Below are positions 9,864-26,519 of a DNA stretch of 64,000 nt, in pieces. This DNA is from Emydura subglobosa (lineage: Eukaryota; Chordata; Testudines; Chelidae): NCBI GenBank assembly GCA_007922225.1, contig ML679956.1, positions 13,241,049-13,305,048 on the forward strand. Reading direction: 5' to 3'. The notes beneath the pieces were generated by a model, which ran no database searches, was not told the origin of the DNA, and saw only the letters and a program-made list of their open reading frames with translations. Within the stretch, counting starts at the first letter, position 1. Every line of letters starts with the position of its first letter. The position numbers and the translations under genes are program-made.

Positions 9864-12800
9864 CTGAAAAATAGAGCCAAAATAAGCACATTTTATTTTT
9901 ATCTAAATATATGATGAAAGCAGGATTAACAATATGGTAACCACATGCTTTCCTCCTCACCACCACTCAATTGTTTAGGAAGGAGCAGCAGCAGGAGAAA
10001 CCAAAACACTTATCCTCTAAATCACTTAACTTTGGTCTAACCTGGAGTTAATTATCCTAATCTTGTTGAAAAGGACTTTCTACAATAATACCTTTATTAT
10101 TGATACAAAACAAAACAAAAATGACCTAATCCTACAAATAGGTTTAGATACACAATCTTCTCAGTACCTCAGTGAGATAGTAATTGAAGGCAAATCACAG
10201 TGAGGTAAGATGACTTTAAACTAGTATGACATCCTTAACAGAGCTGCACAACAAGAAAAATTTTGTATTGTGGTCCCAGGATATTAGAGGAACAAGGAAG
10301 GTGAGGTAATGTCTTTTACTGAACAAACTTCTGTTAGTAAAAGAGACAAGAAGAAGAGCTTTATGCAAGTTCAAAAGTTTCTCTTTCACTACCAGAAGCT
10401 GGTCCAATAAGAGGTATTACCTTACCCACATTGTACCTCTAAGAGAAATATTATCGTTTCAGACTGGCAGTGAGAGCGATAAACAGAAGCAAGTGTAGGC
10501 TGATAAATATTTTAACTTTTTCTTGTGTTTCTAAGCTACAGCATATTAAAATCAAAAGGCAAAGTTAGTAGCCTGCAGCCTGCTTGAGAAGACAAATGCT
10601 GAAATGACAGCATGACAAGTCAGAAGCAGTTCTGGCAACCGAACAGAATACCAAGTGCATTCAAAAATGTATTCTGGGCACATCTGCAAAATGCCTATCA
10701 TCTAACCTTTAAACCAATAGTTTGAGTATCTAATCAATCCTTTTATTGTGACAAATTTCATAGTAAGTTAATAAATTGTTTTTATAAAAAAAAAGTTTTT
10801 AATTTCTATTTAAGAAAAATTATCTAACAGGACAAAACAGTGTAATAACTTTTTATTAAAAGTGTCCATTGCACAAGACAACGGTTATGTTTACTTCCTG
10901 ACCATGAAAAGCCATCAAATGGATTCCAATTTAACTATTTCTTGCTCTGCAGTGTTCCTTTAGAGACAGACATGTTTAGAATGTTTCATTTTGAGAGCGG
11001 GAAGATAAAGATTAGACAGTATTTTAAGTAATTACAGTGAAGATAATGAAAAAAGGAAGAAAGCTACATTTGGCTCTGTATCAGTAGCATGGCTCTTTTC
11101 AGTCTGTCTGCTGACAGTTGAGCTGTCAAGCTTGCTAGCCTCTCTAGCATCTAATGTATTTTCACCAACAACACACAAAGAGGCAGTAGAAGCCTACAAG
11201 CTCAGAAATCAGCATGTGGATATTTGTGGGGAAAGAGGGACATTTCAGCTACATTCCCCAGTCAAGCTACTGTTAAGCAGCATAGCATACCTGTGTCTGA
11301 TAAACTATTTCATTACAGATTAGACCCCAGGGGAGCTAACCTTTAAAAATCCTGAGGCATACCTACAGAAAGAGTTTACATAAACTCTGAATTTTACTTC
11401 ATGTTTGTTTAAGTATACTTGCCAAGTGTCACTCAACTAGAGTGACAGTAACACATTTGTCCCTGTTGTCACTCTCACTCAAACAATGCTGCAGGCAGTG
11501 AGCAAAGTTTTCCTTTCAGTTCTTCTTCTTGGTTACTGCAGGCTACTCCTGGGACTGCTCGCTCTGCAGGCTTCCTCATGCCATCCACACTGTGACTATC
11601 AATGTACCACAGAGGGGAGGAATATGTGGTCGCCACTACTACTTCCTAACCCAGAACAGCTATATTTAAGCTTAAGATCATGGATTGTCAAACATTGTCA
11701 TGCTGTACATTAGTACTTAAAATAGATGCTACTTCTACTCCCAACCTCCAAGTCCTACTTCCACACCTTTTTTGTGGAAATCACAATAGCCAGATATATA
11801 AGGAAGCTGAGAAATGAAAGAATTAAGAGACAAGATGCACTTCAGTCCAATGGATGTAACAATTTGAGTAGGACCATCTTCCCCCTCCCTCCCATTTTTG
11901 TATCTATAGTGTATTTCTTCTCCTAACATAAAGCCCTACACCTACACTATTAGTATTTAAAGTCTCCTTTTATTGCCAACAGCACTGAACAGTTTTACTC
12001 TCTCCACATTGCAGTTTGGATCGGTCTTCTTCGTTTGGTGGTACTCCAATTTTGGGTCATCTGCATGATGAAATTTATTCCCCCAAAAATCCAGCAAAAA
12101 TAAGTATGAAGCAGTTTGGGAAGACTAAAAGATTGGGATTGAGGACTGTTCTGCCTTTTTTAGGTGTAGCTGGTAAAAAGTCCCTGGAATTCCTACAATG
12201 ATTCTATGCTAGATTCCTGGAAATATCAGCATTTAAAGACAGATAGATGTGATACTTGTGAAAGATGTAATTCTAGATGTAATTCTAGAAATGATTTGTT
12301 GACCACCAATAGTTCACCATTTGAGAACCACTAGTGTAATACTGCACTTTCACTGTCATAATGCAAAGCCATAGTTAAAGTGTTCAGATGAGAAGTAAAA
12401 CTGAGCCCTTTGAGCACATGTAATCTAATGAACTGAGATTGGGCCTGTCTGCATTTGGGCAAATTATTTAAACTCTCTGGATCTTAGTTGCTCCATATGT
12501 AAAATGTAGATAATATTTATCTTTCTCCCAAGGGTGTTGTGAGGATTAATACTTACAGAACTTTTAAGATATAAAATACTATTTAAATATTCTCCTTCTG
12601 TTTCTTATTCTGCGGCATTTTATGCAAGAAGAAGAGTGGTTTGATTTGTTATTGTAGGAAAATTCCAAATTGCGTCATTAACTACTGCCTATTAAGAGAT
12701 GCATCACTTAACTGTAATCCTTATGCTCTGACACTATATATTAGTTTTTTGGTTCTGTACTTCTAGCATCTGACCAAGCAGGAACTCCTATAGGTAGAAG

Positions 12801-13234
12801 TTCTGAGGCTCTGGGAAACCCATAGGGGTGACACCCATAGTTCCAGGGTCAATGCCCTCTACTCTCCTGTAAGTTCTTTAAAACAAACAAAAACACACAG
12901 AAACACATAAACACACACACACATTATTTGGTGGTAATTCCCAAAATAAAGTAAATTAAAATAGAGTTAAAAAAATTATAGAACACTCTAAACAATGAGG
13001 GGAAGAGGATGGGGAAATAGTAACCTACTGGGAAATTTCATATATATCTTCAGAGTAAAATAATTACTGACAATTTTATTTTCTCCAGAGATGAACTTTC
13101 TCCCCATAAACTCCCCCACCGAAGAAGAGTAGAAAAACTTGAAGGTGGTTTATAAGATTAAAATATGTAACAGACATCACAACTGCCAAAAGAACAAGAA
13201 AGCAATGATCTGGACAGCATTAAAGGGAGTATAC
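9864..13234. other. Intron sequence, mostly without recognised features
   Basis: This is ANO10 intron upstream of the 9672-9863 exon. It contains short simple repeats such as an AC-rich run near 12885-12922. The short open frames show no recognisable similarity. No element was identified, though old degraded repeats are likely. Confidence 0.5.
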
Positions 13235-14227
13235 TTACCTGTTCTGTACCCAGAGTTCTTTGAGATGAATGGTCCTATCTGTATTCCACTGTGGGTATGC
13301 ATACGCACCATGCACCTGACATTGAAATTTTTTTTCAAGCAGCATCTATTGGTCCATGCCTGTACCATTCACCTCTTTGTGCACCAATCCAAGGGAATAC
13401 GGGGCAGTGAGGACTGACTGCTTCTGCAGATCATTCTCTACCATGAATCAAGTCATGATCTGAAGCAAAGGGGAAGGGGGCAGGTACTAGAATACAGATA
13501 GGGACCACACATCTCATAGACTCAGACTTAAAGGTCAGAGGTGACCTTCATGATCATCTCGTCTGACCTCCCGCACATTTCAGGCCACAGAACCTCACCC
13601 ACCCACTCCTGTAATAGACCCCTAACCTCTGGATGTCTGAAGTCCTCAAATCATGGGTTAAAGACTTCAGGTTAGAGAATTCACCATTTACACTAGTTTA
13701 AACCTGCAAGTGACCCAGCCCCCAGGCTACAGAGGAAAGTGAAAAAAACCCCAGGGTCTCCGCCAGTCTGACCTATGGGAAAATTCTGAGCATGTGAACA
13801 AGACCCACTGGGCAGATACCTCGGAAAAAATTATCTGTAGTAACTCAGAGCCCTCCACATTTATTGCCCCATCTCTTACAGTAGGCAGCTAGGTCCATTT
13901 ATCGCTGGTAAGAACAATCTCATCCCCTTTTTCTGATATTATACTAGAAGAACTAGAAGGGCTCCTAGTTCTCCTACCCATCTCATGGAGGTGGTAGCTA
14001 TTAAAAAGGCTACTTTCCTGGAGAAACGCTATAGCAAGCTGGATGCTAAAGGTTTAAATGGAGTTTTCATGAGTGCTGACAGGACAAGATTGGTAGAAGA
14101 GATCAGAAAATGACTCCTGTCACTCCATCCCGGAACCAATGGAGTCAAAATTTCCCTGGTGAGGACTGCGTTCGAGATAATAGGAGACTTCAGATCAGGG
14201 AGTATAATAAAGACCTCCAGTGATGTG
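13235..14227 (-). mobile_element. DIRS copy C, left part (terminal repeat and recombinase remnant)
   Basis: The start (ACTTACCTGTTCTGTACC, then TTCTTTGAGATGAATGGTCC) is a diverged DIRS left terminus. It carries a degenerate ICR-like inverted stretch and ends about 13505, where a CR1 fragment (13508-13870) interrupts it. From about 13900 the sequence follows the recombinase region of copy A (3320-3420 there), e.g. GTAGCTATTAAAAAGGCTAC and AAGGTTTAAATGGAG. It is then cut by copy B at about 14228. Decayed, with no long open frame. Confidence 0.65.
13508..13870 (-). mobile_element. CR1 LINE 3' fragment
   Basis: The plus strand shows the reverse complement of a reptile CR1 3' region (TCATAGACTCAGACTTAAAG, then GACCTCCCGCACATTTCAGG and AGTAACTCAGAG). 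It is inserted in DIRS copy C. Confidence 0.75.
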
Positions 14228-14599
14228 AAAAAAAATGGTTACCTACCTTTTGTAACTGTTGTTCTTCAATATGTGTTGCTCATGTCCATTCCAAGTAGTG
14301 TGTACACACCACATGCACAGTCGTTGGAAGGTTTTTCCCCTAACAGTACCCGCGGGGTCAATGCAGGTGCCCCCTGAAGTGGTGACTCCATGGCACTGTA
14401 TATAGGGCCCTGCTGACCCGCTGCACCTTCAGTTCCTTCTTGCTGGAAGACTCAGACAGAGGGGAAGGCGGGTGGGTCTTGGAATGGACATGAGCAACAC
14501 ATCTCAAAGAACAACAGTTACAAAAAGTAGGTAACTGTTTTTTTTTTTTCCCCAAGAGCTTGCTCATGTTGATTCCAAATAGGTGACTCCCAAGCTGAC

Positions 14600-15500
14600 C
14601 ATCGGAGGAGGGGTCAAAATTCTCAGAATCACGGACTGAAGCTCAGCTCTACTGAATGTTGCATTGTCCCTAGCTGCTGAGTAATAACATAATGCAAGGT
14701 GAACTTACAGATTGATGACCAAGTTGCGGCCCTGCAAATTTCTTGTGTAGGGACCTGTGCCAAGAAAGCTTCCAAGGAACCTGCATCCTCGTGGAGTGTG
14801 CTGTTAGTGCCAGGGGCTGGCATCTTAGCAAGGTCATAGCAAGTCCTCATACAGGAAATGATCTACGACGAGATCCTCTAGGATGATACCGGGAGACCCT
14901 TCATCCTATCTGTTCTAGCGATGAAGAGTTAGTTTGATTTACGAAAAGGTCTACTCATTTCTGTATAGAAGGCTAGTACCCTTCTGACATCTAGGGAATG
15001 GAGGCTTCATTCCCTGTTATTGGCATGCAGCTTCGGGAAGAACACAAGGAGCAAGGTGTCCTGATTCATGTAAAACTATGATACCACCTTAGGAAGGAAA
15101 GCCAGGTGGGGTCACAACTGAACCTTGTCTTTGTAAAACACAGTGTACAGAGGGTTGGATGTCAAAGCCTTTAGCTCAGACACTCTTCTGGCTGAGGTAG
15201 TCACAACCAAGAATGCTACCATCCACAAGAGGTGGAGGATCAAACATGTTACTAAGGGCTCAAATGGAGGTCCCATTAATCTGGTGAGTACCAGGTTCAG
15301 GTCCCATGCTGGTATTGGACGGCAAACATGAAGGTACAGTCTGTCCAGGCCCTTAAGAAAACAGGTCACCATTAGATTAGCAAAGACTGATCATCCATGC
15401 GCTCCCAGATGGAATGCAGAGATTGCCATCAGTGTACCTTTATGGATGATACTGCCAGCCCTATTTGTTTCAAGTGTATTAGATAGTTCAAGATGAAGAG
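14600..15500 (-). pseudogene. DIRS copy B tyrosine recombinase remnant
   Basis: Broken frames match copy A: QEICRAATWSSICKFTLHYV near 14700-14760 (keeping the Trp and Tyr that follow the HxxR region), and VTTSARRVSELKALTSNPLY near 15160-15210 with the first catalytic Arg. Stops and frameshifts separate the blocks, so no product is expected. Confidence 0.8.
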
Positions 15501-15599
15501 CAAAGATGCTTGCATTGGAGGAGTGCCCTTTTGCATCGTTCAAATGAAAAACCTCTTCCTCTTGGCCAAATATGTAGTCCTGGTGGACGGCTTCCTGCT

Positions 15600-16204
15600 G
15601 CTAAGGAGGACTTCCCCGATCGGCACCCAGCATGCAGATTCCATGGCGTTCAACCATGAAGCTTCTATGCTGTGAGGTGGAGAGACTCAGGGTTGGGATG
15701 TTGCAGGCAGCTGTGGTCCTTCATGATTAGGTCTGGCTCCAATGGCAGGACAATTGAGGCGACCACCAGACAGTTCCAGCAGCGTCATATATACCAATGC
15801 TGCCAGAGCCAAGCTGGGGATATCAGTATAACTGACACCCTTTCCCTTCTGATCTTGAGTAGGACCCTGTGAATTAGCAGAAAAGGGGGGCAATGTGTAA
15901 AATAGGTGGTGCCTCCAAGGACTGAGCCCAGGCTGTGGCTGCGGTAGGAACAAAACCCTGACATTTCCTGTTGAGTCAGTCATGAACAGATCTATTTGTG
16001 GAATTCCCCACTACTGGAAGGTGTTGTTCAGGATATCCAAGCGAATGGACCACTCATGGTTGTGGAAGGATCTGCTGAGATGGTCCGCCAGCTTGTTCTG
16101 GTATCCCACAAGGTAAGATGCCTCCAGGTGTATGGAGTGAGCGATGCAGAAGTCCCAAAGTTTGAGGTCTTCTTGGCACAAGGAAGAGAAGCTTGCTCCT
16201 CCCT
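15600..16204 (-). pseudogene. DIRS copy B RNase H / C-terminal RT remnant
   Basis: The translated fragments follow the RT ORF of copy A downstream of RNase H, including the region just before the recombinase. Many frame breaks are present. The similarity ends near 16204, before the RT palm domain. Confidence 0.65.
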
Positions 16205-16975
16205 GTCTATGTGTGTGACACGCTGTACCCCATGTATACTCTTATGGTATGTATCATTGCTATGTATCATATGGTATGTATCATTCATGTTCACCCTTAC
16301 AGTGTAACTGTGAATGGTCTGATGCAAAGTATGTCATATAAGGTGTTTTTGGAATGCTCATGACATACAGATCATTATTATTGGGGTGGCACGTTCCCTG
16401 CAATGTCGTACAGGTGTACAGATATGAAACCCTGCTATATCATATCCCCCAATGTGTCTCTCACATGGCTTGAATAGATGCAGACAAGCACAAAGCTTTG
16501 TTTCCATGCCCAGCAGAGGCATGCATACAGGAAAAATGGACTGGCCTAAGCACCTTTGAGCACTTTGGCTCCAGAGGGAAAAATTGTGCCCATTGCTGGA
16601 CACGGACAATCACCTGACCCCACGGGGTGTCGAGGAAACTTGTTAAAAAGAAAGAGGCATCTTTGTTGTGGGGCTCTCCCCTGGAATCTATCTTCCAAGC
16701 AACATCAAAGGACTGCGAAGGAAGATGGGAGAGTGTGAAGGAAGAAAACTGGAGAAAATATCCAAATTCTACCGCGCACAGTACTCAAGCATCCGAGGTG
16801 ATCCGAGTCCATGCCCAGTAGAAATGTGATAGACAATTCAGGAAACAGGAGGTGGGATCCTGAATTTGGTCTGGTGTGTTGCCCCTGGGTGCACCCTCAA
16901 AATGACTGCTAGAATGCTGCCTCACCGAGCCCCGACCCTGGTTAGACATGGGTTGGGGCATCCTGCACCTGTTAC
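16205..16975. other. Unassigned insertion/replacement inside DIRS copy B
   Basis: This stretch separates RNase H and gag remnants of copy B and does not resemble any DIRS region here. It starts near TGTGTGACACGCTGTACCCC and includes a short imperfect repeat (GGTATGTATCATT at 16247 and 16273). It could be an LTR or other element that replaced the RT domain. No coding signal or family was recognised. Confidence 0.45.
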
Positions 16976-19110
16976 TCTAGAAAGAGGGGCAGGAATAACA
17001 CTACATCTATTGCACAGGATAAAAAACTCAGGGAAGGCTGGAGCTTGAAGTGCTTTCTCTGGGTGCTCGCTGTGTGTAGATCTAAGGATTTCAGTGGAGC
17101 CCTGGAATCCTTCAGGCTGTGAAGTTTGGAGTCCATTTGCTCTGAAAACAAGCCCACGTCCCAAATGGCAGATTCTGGATGGTTTATTGGACCTCTGGGG
17201 GGAGGTCCGACACCTGTAGCTATGAGCTCCTTCTCATGGCAATCGCCGATGACACTCTCCTTGTGTCTGAGTCTGCTGCATCTAGGGCAGCCTGCAGTAA
17301 AGTCCTTGCCGCAGCCTTGCCCTCCTTGACAATTGCTGCAAACTCCTGTCCAGAGTCAGCTGAGAGCCACTCCTTGAATTTTGTTAGTCTCCCAGGAGTT
17401 GAAGTTGTAGCATCTCAGAATCACCTGCTGGTTAGCAATGCGAAGCTGGAGCCCCCAGGGGGAGTGCACCTTCCTATCAAAGAGATCCAGCTTCTTTGAA
17501 TCCTTGGTCTCGGATGTTGGTGCTTGATGTCCTAGTCTCTCCTTGTCATTTGCCACTGCTACCACCAGCAATCCCGACTGTGGGTGAGTAGAGAGAGACT
17601 TGTGGTGGGGGCAAAGTACTTTCTTTCTATTCCCTTAGCTGTAGGGAGGATAGAAGCTGGTGTTTGCCACAATGTATTTGTGGTGGATGTATTGTTTTTA
17701 CCCTTGAGGGGCCCTTCTGGTGCCAAGATATCCACCATACAGTCCTCTGATTTCCACACTTCCTCTGCTTGGAGTTCCAAGTTCTTGGCAACCCTCCTTA
17801 GCAACTCCTGGTATGCCCTATTATCCACTGGTGGTGGCACAGTCAAAGTCCCCGCCACCTCCTCGTCAGGGGAGGATGATGATGACTCCCTGGATAGAAC
17901 CGGGTCTTCCTGTCTGACTGGATCATGGGATTCCCTTTGCACCAGGTTGTCAAGCTCAATGTCAAGATCTGCAGCAGTACTGGTCTCCGCATTGCACACT
18001 ATACTCGCCTCAGCGCCAGAGTCATCATTCCCTTCAGTGCCACAAGGTGATAGTTGGACCTCAGATGGCCAGGGAGCCTGTGCTTGTGAGGCAACCAAAT
18101 AGGACCACCCCCAACAGGAAACCTGAGCCTCGTGCTATGCCCTTGCAGTCCAAAAGGGCCATTGTGTAAGCATCTGTCACTGTGCTTGCCAAAGTCCCAT
18201 GAAGGGGGTCTGCCCCTTCTCCTGTCTGTAGTGGCCTCCCTGCAATTTGGTGCCAACTGTGCCTGGAGGCGTAGGATTCTGCCTCTGAGACAGGTGATTG
18301 TGACTGTGAGTGCGGGGACCATAGTGGTGCAGAGCAGGACAGAGCCAGTGAGCAGAGCTGGGGAGAGGGCGACTGGTGTCGCATCATGGCATGCTTGCCT
18401 CTAGACGGCAGCACACTTCACTGTGGAGTCGGAGGTCTTTGTTCCTGCTCCTTCATCCTGGTGGGGGACTGCTGTGCCATCATGGCTATCAGGTCCCTAG
18501 CCACCTTGAATGTGTCCAGGGTGGAAGGAGAGCGCAGCTCTCCCACATGGCTCTTCCTTATGGATGAGTCCAATGGCACTGAACTCAACGGCACCCTCTG
18601 CAGGACCAAAGTTGACAGTACCAGCCTAGTGGGGAAGGTGCCAGGTGTTCCATCACGGGATGCACCCATTATCATCTCTTCCTGCAGCCTTTAGTGTAGG
18701 TGAGCATCCTCTCTTGGTTTTCTTCCGCCTCTTATGAGATACCGGAGAGTGGGATCGGTGCCGGGTCTTCGGTGCCAGGGAATGTCAGTGACAGGGATCC
18801 CTCAGTGCCAAGTTCTTCTGTGCCCTAACCTCTCTAAGAGAGGCTGGTGCACTGCATCCCAAGGTACTGGGTGCCACGTCTGAGTAGCCCAGTTGGGGGT
18901 GAAGAGCTGTCTCCATGAGGATGTGCTTCAGTGTCACACTCCTGACCTTTTTGGTTCTTGGATGGAAACCTCTGCAGATCTTGCACTGGTCAGCTTGATG
19001 GGTTTCCTCCAGGCACTTCAGACAGGATTTGTGGGGGATCACCCTTTAGCATAGGTTTGTGGCAGATCCTGCATGGTTTGAATCCTTGGGAATGAGGCAT
19101 GCCCCAGTCC
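16975..19110 (-). pseudogene. DIRS copy B gag remnant
   Basis: Blocks match copy A gag: LFSEQMDSKLHSLKDSRAPL near 17100-17160, an acidic/Ser stretch at 17560-18098, and the N-terminal Cys-rich module (CLKCLEETHQADQCKICRGF) near 18960-19040. Stops and frame changes break it up. Confidence 0.75.
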
Positions 19111-19441
19111 CAGGGCATAATTGGTGTGGGGGGGCAAATAAAACATATCCAGCTACAGACTAAAATAACCAACTCTAATGCACTATTTACAGGATCAATA
19201 ACTCTCTACCAATAGAGGAATGCTTGCTGATGAGAGAAGGCAAGAAGCTTCAATGATCATCACAGGCAGTAAGAAGGAACTGAAGAGACAGCAGGGCCTT
19301 ATATACAGCGGCATGGAGGTGCCAGTGGATGCCTGCATTGACCCAACAGGTACCGCTAGGGGAAAAACCTTCTGATGACTGTGCACACGGCATGCACACA
19401 GCTACTTGGAATCGACAAGAGCAAGCACTCGAAGAACTTTC

Positions 19442-20300
19442 CTTCGTTGCAGGAGGAGGTCTTCTCTCTTTCTGCATCAAGCCCAGAGTACTAAGAGGTT
19501 TTAGTATGGTATTTTCCATGCTGGAGTGTAGTGGAGCCAACAACATGATTGTCTTTGGACAGTACTGTTAATTACTTGGTCTTGTGGTCCCGGTGCTTAT
19601 GTTCATTCAGTGCCAGTGGTGACATTGAGCCCACTGGTGCTATCTTCCCTTTTGGAGCCTGCAGATCTGCTGAGGCCTCCTTACAGTTCTTCAAAGATCC
19701 ACGAGCATCTCATAACTTAGATGGTGTTGGGAAAAAGGTTCTCATCTCCAGTGGATGATGTCGATACCAGCAGTCTCCCCAGCTTGTGAGTGTTTTCTAC
19801 TCTTATAGAGATTTATAGGAGGAGTCCTTATCTCTACTCCTGCCTTGCCTCCACATCCAATACGGGCTTGGCAGCATGTGTCTTGGCACCTCTGGGAGGG
19901 AGGGAAGGGGGTCTGCCTAGCCTGGGTCAGACAGCTAGCCTCACAGCATGCTCCATATGGTATTTCTTGAGTCTGTCTGCGTTTGCCTGTTTGGTTTGGC
20001 TGGGACAGGAGCAGCAAACATTGCACTTGAAAATGACCAGGGCTTCTCTGAAGCAATATAGGCACCTCTGCTGGTCATCTGAAACTGAGGGCAGGAGTCA
20101 GAGTTCGTAAAGCTTGGGAACTGGGACACAATAGATCTAATATGGGGGATGAGGGGAAGGCCCTCCCTGGCAGACTATACTAACTAACCATCTAACACTA
20201 ATACTATACTAAACCAACAACAATTATTTCAATTACATAAAATGAAATATTTACAATACTTACTGGTTCAAAGAGAAAAAGGGTTAGAGGACACGAGATG
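19442..20300 (-). mobile_element. DIRS copy C, right part (gag 5' portion and leader)
   Basis: Sequence after the end of copy B has DIRS gag character (Ser/Thr/Pro codons, GGTGCC repeats on the plus strand). A leader-like stretch then follows (TACTAACTAACCATCTAACA), similar to the copy A leader at 8270-8320. No right ITR is recognisable, so this side is probably truncated near 20300. Confidence 0.55.
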
Positions 20301-20763
20301 GAGGAGACATAGAACAAGAATTAGGTGGAAATAACTAGAAAGTAAAAAAGTTATAAAATGATGAGATACAGTATACATCTTGAAGGTGTAACTTTTGATT
20401 TTTAACAGTGGAAATTATGAAGTGATAGTGTATGATGATTGTTAGTTGCTTGACCATAGTTACTCCGTTTTAGCTAGCTTCTTTGTTCATAGAGGCAAGG
20501 CCGTTCCACTCTGTGTAAGGATCATGGAAAGTTTTCGCAAGAATGCAGAAGGAGATAAGCCTCGGCCGGATTAAGCAAGTTATGCAACCTTGATAGATAA
20601 GCTGTAGCTAGTAGCAAAACATCTGCAAAAGTATCTTATGAATATTCATACCTTTGTAAATGAAGTAAAGATAATATAGGCCAATAGTTATAGAGGAAAT
20701 AGTTTGTGCCCTTGTAAGGGGGATATGTATGCTTTTGTCATTTGTATTTAGGTAGTAATGAGG

Positions 20764-20770
20764 TATAAAA
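20764..20770 (+). promoter_or_regulatory. TATA box of the solo LTR
   Basis: TATAAAA lies 77 bases upstream of the AATAAA motif in the LTR, a normal U3/R arrangement. The direction is antisense to ANO10. Confidence 0.6.
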
Positions 20771-20840
20771 CTGTCTGTAACTTTGAATCCAGGGTCTTTT
20801 TCCACTGTCCGCGTGTGGGCTTAGAGATTGACCTCTGCAG

Positions 20841-20846
20841 AATAAA
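20841..20846 (+). terminator. Polyadenylation signal of the solo LTR
   Basis: AATAAA lies within the LTR in the expected position downstream of the TATA box. Confidence 0.6.
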
Positions 20847-21419
20847 CCATTTAAATGGAGACTGTCCGGACTGAACCTGTGTGGGTCTCTATCAATGCAG
20901 GGAAACGAACTACTGGGAATCTTTTTCCAACAATAGGAATTAATACATTCATATTCCAGAAGAAGAAACAAGTGTATTATGTACTAAAAGGCACTAAAAG
21001 ATTTGAGTATAATGTATGCTGGCATCATCCCTTGTGTATTTAAAATTGCAACATGATTTTTTCAGCACCTATTTGCACAAAACATCATCTTAGTGTCTGT
21101 TAGTTAGAAAGTGACTAAATATTTCTAATGCAGCAACTTACTATCCTATTTTATGATGAGACAGAAAAGATTGAAGCAGTTGTTGTGTTAGCAATTTAGC
21201 TTTCTCCATGGGTCTGTGGTTTGTTTATATCGGACACATCATGACTAACGTACAAAACCCAAAATGTTTGCACCCGACCTTCAAATTCCCTTCTAAAATA
21301 AAACAGCTCCTTTCCTTCACAAACTACTAACATTACAATTATCTAAAATTAAAATATGGCCCCTTTTCAGCAGCAGTACATTTCAAAAGCTGTACCAAAG
21401 CAGCATATATTCAACTTAC

Positions 21420-21602
21420 AAGATAGGTGCCCATTTCTTTTTCCAGGTTGACTTGCTCAAATAATGAAAGGTCAGTATCAACTTTTAAAGAATACATCCT
21501 TCTCTTCACTTTCTTATGATGTCGCTTTTGGAGCCAGTAAGGAAGTAAGGCTTCTACAAATTGATTTAGGATCTGTGAAGTTATCAGTAGAGTGGCCAAG
21601 CT
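21420..21602 (-). CDS. ANO10: ANO10 183-bp exon (equivalent to human exon 9), helix 6 region
   Basis: This 61-codon, phase 0-0 exon starts [20 protein letters not shown] and continues through [15 protein letters not shown], a basic cytoplasmic loop, to EKEMGTYL. The donor is GTAAGT (21414-21419). The acceptor is CTTAAG with a short, poor pyrimidine run, which is weaker than the others in this gene. Acidic residues near the end precede the next helix in a region that in other anoctamins contributes to calcium sites; whether they bind calcium here cannot be read from sequence alone. Confidence 0.95.
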
Positions 21603-25826
<4,224 letters not shown>

Positions 25827-25827
25827 C

Positions 25828-26317
25828 CAGTGGTCCCCAAACTCTTGGGGTCACGCCTCCTCCTTACCTGTTCTCCACCCTGCCTGGAGCCGCAATTGGG
25901 AGCTGGGGCCAAAGCTGTGGTCGGGGGCTGTGAGCTAGGGCCCGAGCTGGGGTTGGAACTGGAACTGCAGCCACAGGGCCCGGGGCCAGGAATGGGGCAG
26001 GGAGCCGGGGCCCGGGGCCAGGAATGGGCAAGGACCAGGTAAGGAACCAGGGGGGATCCCAAGTGCTGGCTGTGGCCAGAAGTGGCAAGCAGGGCCCGGG
26101 GCATAGCTAGAAGTGGGGCGTGGGACTGGGAGGTGGCTGGGAACTGAGGCTGGGACTGCAGTCACGGGTTGGAGGCTGAAGTGGAGATGATGGCAGAGCA
26201 GAGCTGGGTGCTGCTTCCTCTCCACCCCTGTGGGAGCTGGCCCTGGCCCTACCATACCTCCCCAAAGTTTCCTCCACACCCCCCTGGGAGGCGTGACCCA
26301 CAGTTTGGGGACCTCTG
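25828..26317. mobile_element. hAT-like nonautonomous DNA element
   Basis: The left end (AGTGGTCCCCAAACTCTTGG) and right end (AGTTTGGGGACCTCTGACTG) form an inverted repeat that continues inward into GGTCACGCCTCC. The interior is GC-rich with repeated GGGCCCGGGGC and GGAATGGG units and no ORF. Such ends are common in reptile hAT MITEs. A clear 8-bp target duplication was not seen. Confidence 0.6.
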
Positions 26318-26519
26318 ACTGATTTCCTGGCCTGGTGTCAAAAATTCTTCATTTTCATTTGATCCACAAATGGGGGGATTGCTTTTCTCAACTGCTATTT
26401 TGCCTCTTTAGTCCTTTTTTGCATTTATTACTTCTGTGTAGAACTTGGTTCCCAAGGACAGTATATCATCTCATATTAAATCTTTCTCAAAGGGAAAATT
26501 CTCAAAGGCAAAAATCTAT

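Larger units (their letters stand above)
14228..19441 (-). mobile_element. DIRS copy B, degenerate, inserted in copy C
   Basis: The left terminus (GGTTACCTACCTTTTGTAAC) is followed by a left ITR, an ICR at about 14480-14590 that mirrors both termini, recombinase remnants (14600-15500), RNase H and C-terminal RT remnants (15600-16200), an unrelated stretch at 16205-16975, gag (16975-19110) and a right ITR ending in GCAAGCACTCGAAGAA near 19441. The catalytic part of RT is missing. Sequence before 14228 and after 19441 belongs to another DIRS copy (C), so B is nested. Confidence 0.85.
20429..20932 (+). mobile_element. Solo LTR of an endogenous retrovirus-like element
   Basis: A 504-bp segment starts TGTATGATG and ends TTTTTCCAACA, so it has TG...CA ends. 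It is flanked by the 4-bp direct repeat ATAG (20425-20428 and 20933-20936). It contains TATAAAA at 20764-20770 and an AATAAA signal at 20841-20846 in the right order and spacing. No internal retroviral sequence lies on either side, so it looks like a solo LTR left by recombination. Class is not certain. Confidence 0.8.
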
